In this document: positions 62,083-64,000 of the stretch, piece by piece
Layout: the number at the start of each line of letters is the position of its first letter
How positions within the stretch are numbered: the stretch's first letter is position 1
Assembly: GCF_041433555.1 (NCBI RefSeq)
Contig: NZ_JAPWBR010000005.1
Span: 1-64,000 of the forward strand
DNA from: Granulicatella sp041433555
GTDB lineage: Bacteria; Bacillota; Bacilli; Lactobacillales; Aerococcaceae
Reading direction: 5' to 3'
DNA length: 64,000 bases
Position numbers and translations under genes: made by a program
Notes under the pieces: generated by a model
What the model saw: the letters and a program-made list of their open reading frames with translations, nothing else
What the model was told of the DNA's origin: nothing
Databases searched by the model: none

Positions 62083-62168
62083 AATGACACTTCCTTTCTG
62101 AATAGGGGAAGGCTGTGGTTCAATAATCATTCTCCCCACAGCCTTTTTGTTCGTTTTCTAATGCGAGG

Positions 62169-63299
62169 TTATTCTCCCCAAACCTCACGGGCGATTTCTG
62201 AAATCAATGCAATTTTCTTCCATTGATCTTCTTCTTTAATCACGTTTCCTTCTTCTGTTGAAGCAAATCCACATTGTGTACTTAAGTATAAGTTTTCAAG
62301 TGGTACATATTGGCTTGCTTCTTTAATACGAGCGATGACTTCATCTTTGTCTTCTAAGTCTGCAAATTTTGAAGTTAAAAGACCAAGAACCACTTTCTTA
62401 CCGTCAGAAACTTTTGCAAGAGGCTTGAAGTCGCCAGCACGGTCAGTATCGTATTCTAAGTAGTACGCATTTACGTGTTCGCCTGCTAATAGCTCGTCTT
62501 CTACTTTTTCGTATCCTCCTTGAGAAATCCAAGTAGAGTGGAAGTTACCACGGCAAACGTGTGTATTCACTGCTAAGTTTTTTGGTAATGCATCAATCAC
62601 TGAGTTGTTCAATTGTAATGCACGACCTGCAAAGTCACGACGAACTTCTTCTAATGGACGGCTGTCGTTGAAACGTTTTGAAAAACCATCGTCTGCTAAA
62701 GCGCCCCATGTACAGTCGTCAAATTGAATTGTGCGAAGGCCTTCGTTGTATAAGTCTGTAATGACATCCACATATGCGTTTTTAATCGCTTCGAACAACT
62801 CTTTTTCAGTTGGATAAACTGCTTTCCACGCTGCAATGTGTTCAGGTGTACGAATTAATTCGAAATAGAATTGTGATGGAGAAGGGATTGTGAATTTCAC
62901 AATCACATCTTCGTCTTTCACTAAATCACGTAAGAATTTGAAATGTTCTACGAATGGGTGATTATGTCCATCGATTGGAGCTGTTAATGTTGCAGTATCG
63001 GCTTTTGTTTCGATACCGTTAAATTTATAACCATGTTCACCAACTGTATGTTCCACACCATTAAATCCCCAGAAGAAGTCAAGGTGCCAGTAAGCGCGGC
63101 GGAATTCTCCGTCTGTTACACCTTTCAATCCAGCAACGATTTGCTTTTTAACAAGTTCGCGGATTTCTTTATCTTCTACAGCTGTTAATTCTTCGCGCGT
63201 GATTTCGCCGTTTGCAAATTTTGCGCGTGCTTCTACTAAATCTTTCGGACGTAAGAAACTTCCTACGTGGTCTACTCTAAATGGTGCATGTGTTGTCAT
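62169..63299 (-). CDS. MetE-like methyltransferase (YxjG/YxjH), paralogue 2
   Basis: The protein has 376 residues, start MTTHAPFRVDH behind GGAGA. Zinc ligands are in VNTHVCRGNFHSTW and LSTQCGFAS. Its C-terminal 200 residues differ from paralogue 3 at only a handful of positions (for example PSPLAKV/NPLAKV and VIKEED/ILTEED), so the two are recent tandem copies. A hairpin of unusual polarity (62110-62146) sits between it and the cyclase gene. Confidence 0.87.
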   Translation of the reverse strand: MTTHAPFRVDHVGSFLRPKDLVEARAKFANGEITREELTAVEDKEIRELVKKQIVAGLKGVTDGEFRRAYWHLDFFWGFNGVEHTVGEHGYKFNGIETKADTATLTAPIDGHNHPFVEHFKFLRDLVKDEDVIVKFTIPSPSQFYFELIRTPEHIAAWKAVYPTEKELFEAIKNAYVDVITDLYNEGLRTIQFDDCTWGALADDGFSKRFNDSRPLEEVRRDFAGRALQLNNSVIDALPKNLAVNTHVCRGNFHSTWISQGGYEKVEDELLAGEHVNAYYLEYDTDRAGDFKPLAKVSDGKKVVLGLLTSKFADLEDKDEVIARIKEASQYVPLENLYLSTQCGFASTEEGNVIKEEDQWKKIALISEIAREVWGE

Positions 63300-63345
63300 A
63301 AATGTGTTTCTCCAATCTATCTTCGAATTCCTTCTTGCGGGATGA

Positions 63346-64000
63346 TTATTCTCCCCATACCTCACGAGCGATTTCGCTAATTAAGGCAATTTTCTTCCAT
63401 TGATCTTCTTCTGTTAAAATATTTCCTTCTTCTGTTGAAGCAAATCCACATTGAGTACTTAAGTATAAGTTTTCAAGTGGCACGTATTGGCTCGCTTCTT
63501 TAATACGAGCGATGACTTCATCTTTGTCTTCTAAGTCTGCAAATTTTGAAGTTAAGAGTCCTAATACAACTTTCTTCTCATTACCCACTTTAGCAAGAGG
63601 ATTGAAGTCGCCGGCACGGTCTGTATCGTATTCTAAGTAGTACGCATTTACGTGTTCGCCTGCTAATAATTCATCTTCTACTTTTTCGTATCCCCCTTGA
63701 GAAATCCATGTTGATCGGAAGTTACCGCGGCAAACGTGTGTGTTCACTACTAGGTCTTTTGGTAATACATCAAGAACTGAATTGTTCAATTGTAATGCAC
63801 GACCTGCAAAGTCACGACGAACTTCTTCTAATGGACGGTCTGCATCGAAACGTTTTACAAAACCATCGTCTGCTAAAGCGCCCCATGTACAATCATCAAA
63901 TTGAAGCGTGCGAAGACCTTCGTTGTATAAGTCTGTAATGACATCTACATATGCGTTTTTAATCGCTTCGAAAAGCTCTTTTTCTGTTGGATACACAGAT
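63346..64000 (-). CDS. MetE-like methyltransferase, paralogue 3 (partial, runs off window)
   Basis: The C-terminal 218 codons are visible; the 5' end lies beyond the window. The frame is open to the edge and matches paralogue 2 closely: DCTWGALADDGF, VNTHVCRGNFRSTW, LSTQCGFASTEEGN and the end EIAREVWGE. Only 46 bases separate its stop from the start of paralogue 2. Confidence 0.87.
   Translation of the reverse strand, partial: SVYPTEKELFEAIKNAYVDVITDLYNEGLRTLQFDDCTWGALADDGFVKRFDADRPLEEVRRDFAGRALQLNNSVLDVLPKDLVVNTHVCRGNFRSTWISQGGYEKVEDELLAGEHVNAYYLEYDTDRAGDFNPLAKVGNEKKVVLGLLTSKFADLEDKDEVIARIKEASQYVPLENLYLSTQCGFASTEEGNILTEEDQWKKIALISEIAREVWGE

Noticed and set aside
62108..62146. Terminator of paralogue 2
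   Set aside because: The T-run lies on the plus-strand side, opposite to transcription of the neighbouring genes; the hairpin's role is unclear.

Overview
The window is a chromosomal segment from a low-GC Gram-positive bacterium of the order Lactobacillales. It has the conserved origin-proximal block rpsF-ssb-rpsR / gdpP-rplI-dnaB(dnaC)-purA-walRKHIJ-htrA-rlmH. walH and walI are present, which argues against Streptococcus. A complete mevalonate-pathway operon, adcCB zinc-transport genes of streptococcal type and a choline-binding endolysin remnant also fit. A Carnobacteriaceae member such as Granulicatella is my best guess, from gene content only.

Left part (1-13 kb): accessory and defence-like genes around guaA. 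In order these are a drug/metabolite transporter with a divergent TetR regulator, an acyl-CoA dehydrogenase-like protein, a DUF4268 nuclease-like protein, a decayed DUF2871 gene, a zinc-hook AAA ATPase resembling the anticodon nuclease RloC, guaA, and a one-protein MmeI-like (type IIL) restriction-modification enzyme. Two of these modules, transporter-TetR and the restriction-modification gene, are each bracketed by near-identical copies of one intrinsic terminator. That suggests a shared mode of insertion.

Middle (13-43 kb): housekeeping genes. These are coaA; mvk-mvaD-pmk-fni, with tightly coupled genes; a YeiH exporter; rpiA; uvrA; exoA; a two-component system; a LipL-like octanoyl transferase; an HD hydrolase; an unusual HAD-ASCH fusion; purR; adcCB; an SPFH protein; a PIN/TRAM protein; radA; dut; and a sugar-ABC ATPase. 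Two copies of a ~185-nt structured element lie directly after the stop codons of coaA and the PIN/TRAM gene. A separate tandem-hairpin repeat lies directly after the HD-hydrolase stop codon.

43-44.6 kb: a tRNA-Ser(CGA) gene followed by a decayed phage or integrative element. It holds a small regulatory operon of tiny proteins, an endolysin tail and a tyrosine-recombinase tail.

44.7-59.6 kb: the origin-proximal core, nearly all on the minus strand. Eight full DnaA-box matches cluster between rlmH and htrA, and three perfect parS sites spaced 41-42 bp lie upstream of gdpP. Gene orientation implies that the true oriC is to the right of the window, so the DnaA cluster is more likely a DnaA-binding/titration locus than oriC.

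59.8-64 kb: a lone XRE regulator, then a cluster of three MetE-like (YxjG/YxjH) methyltransferase paralogues with a cyclase-family gene between the first two. The second and third paralogues look like a recent tandem duplication, and the third runs off the window.
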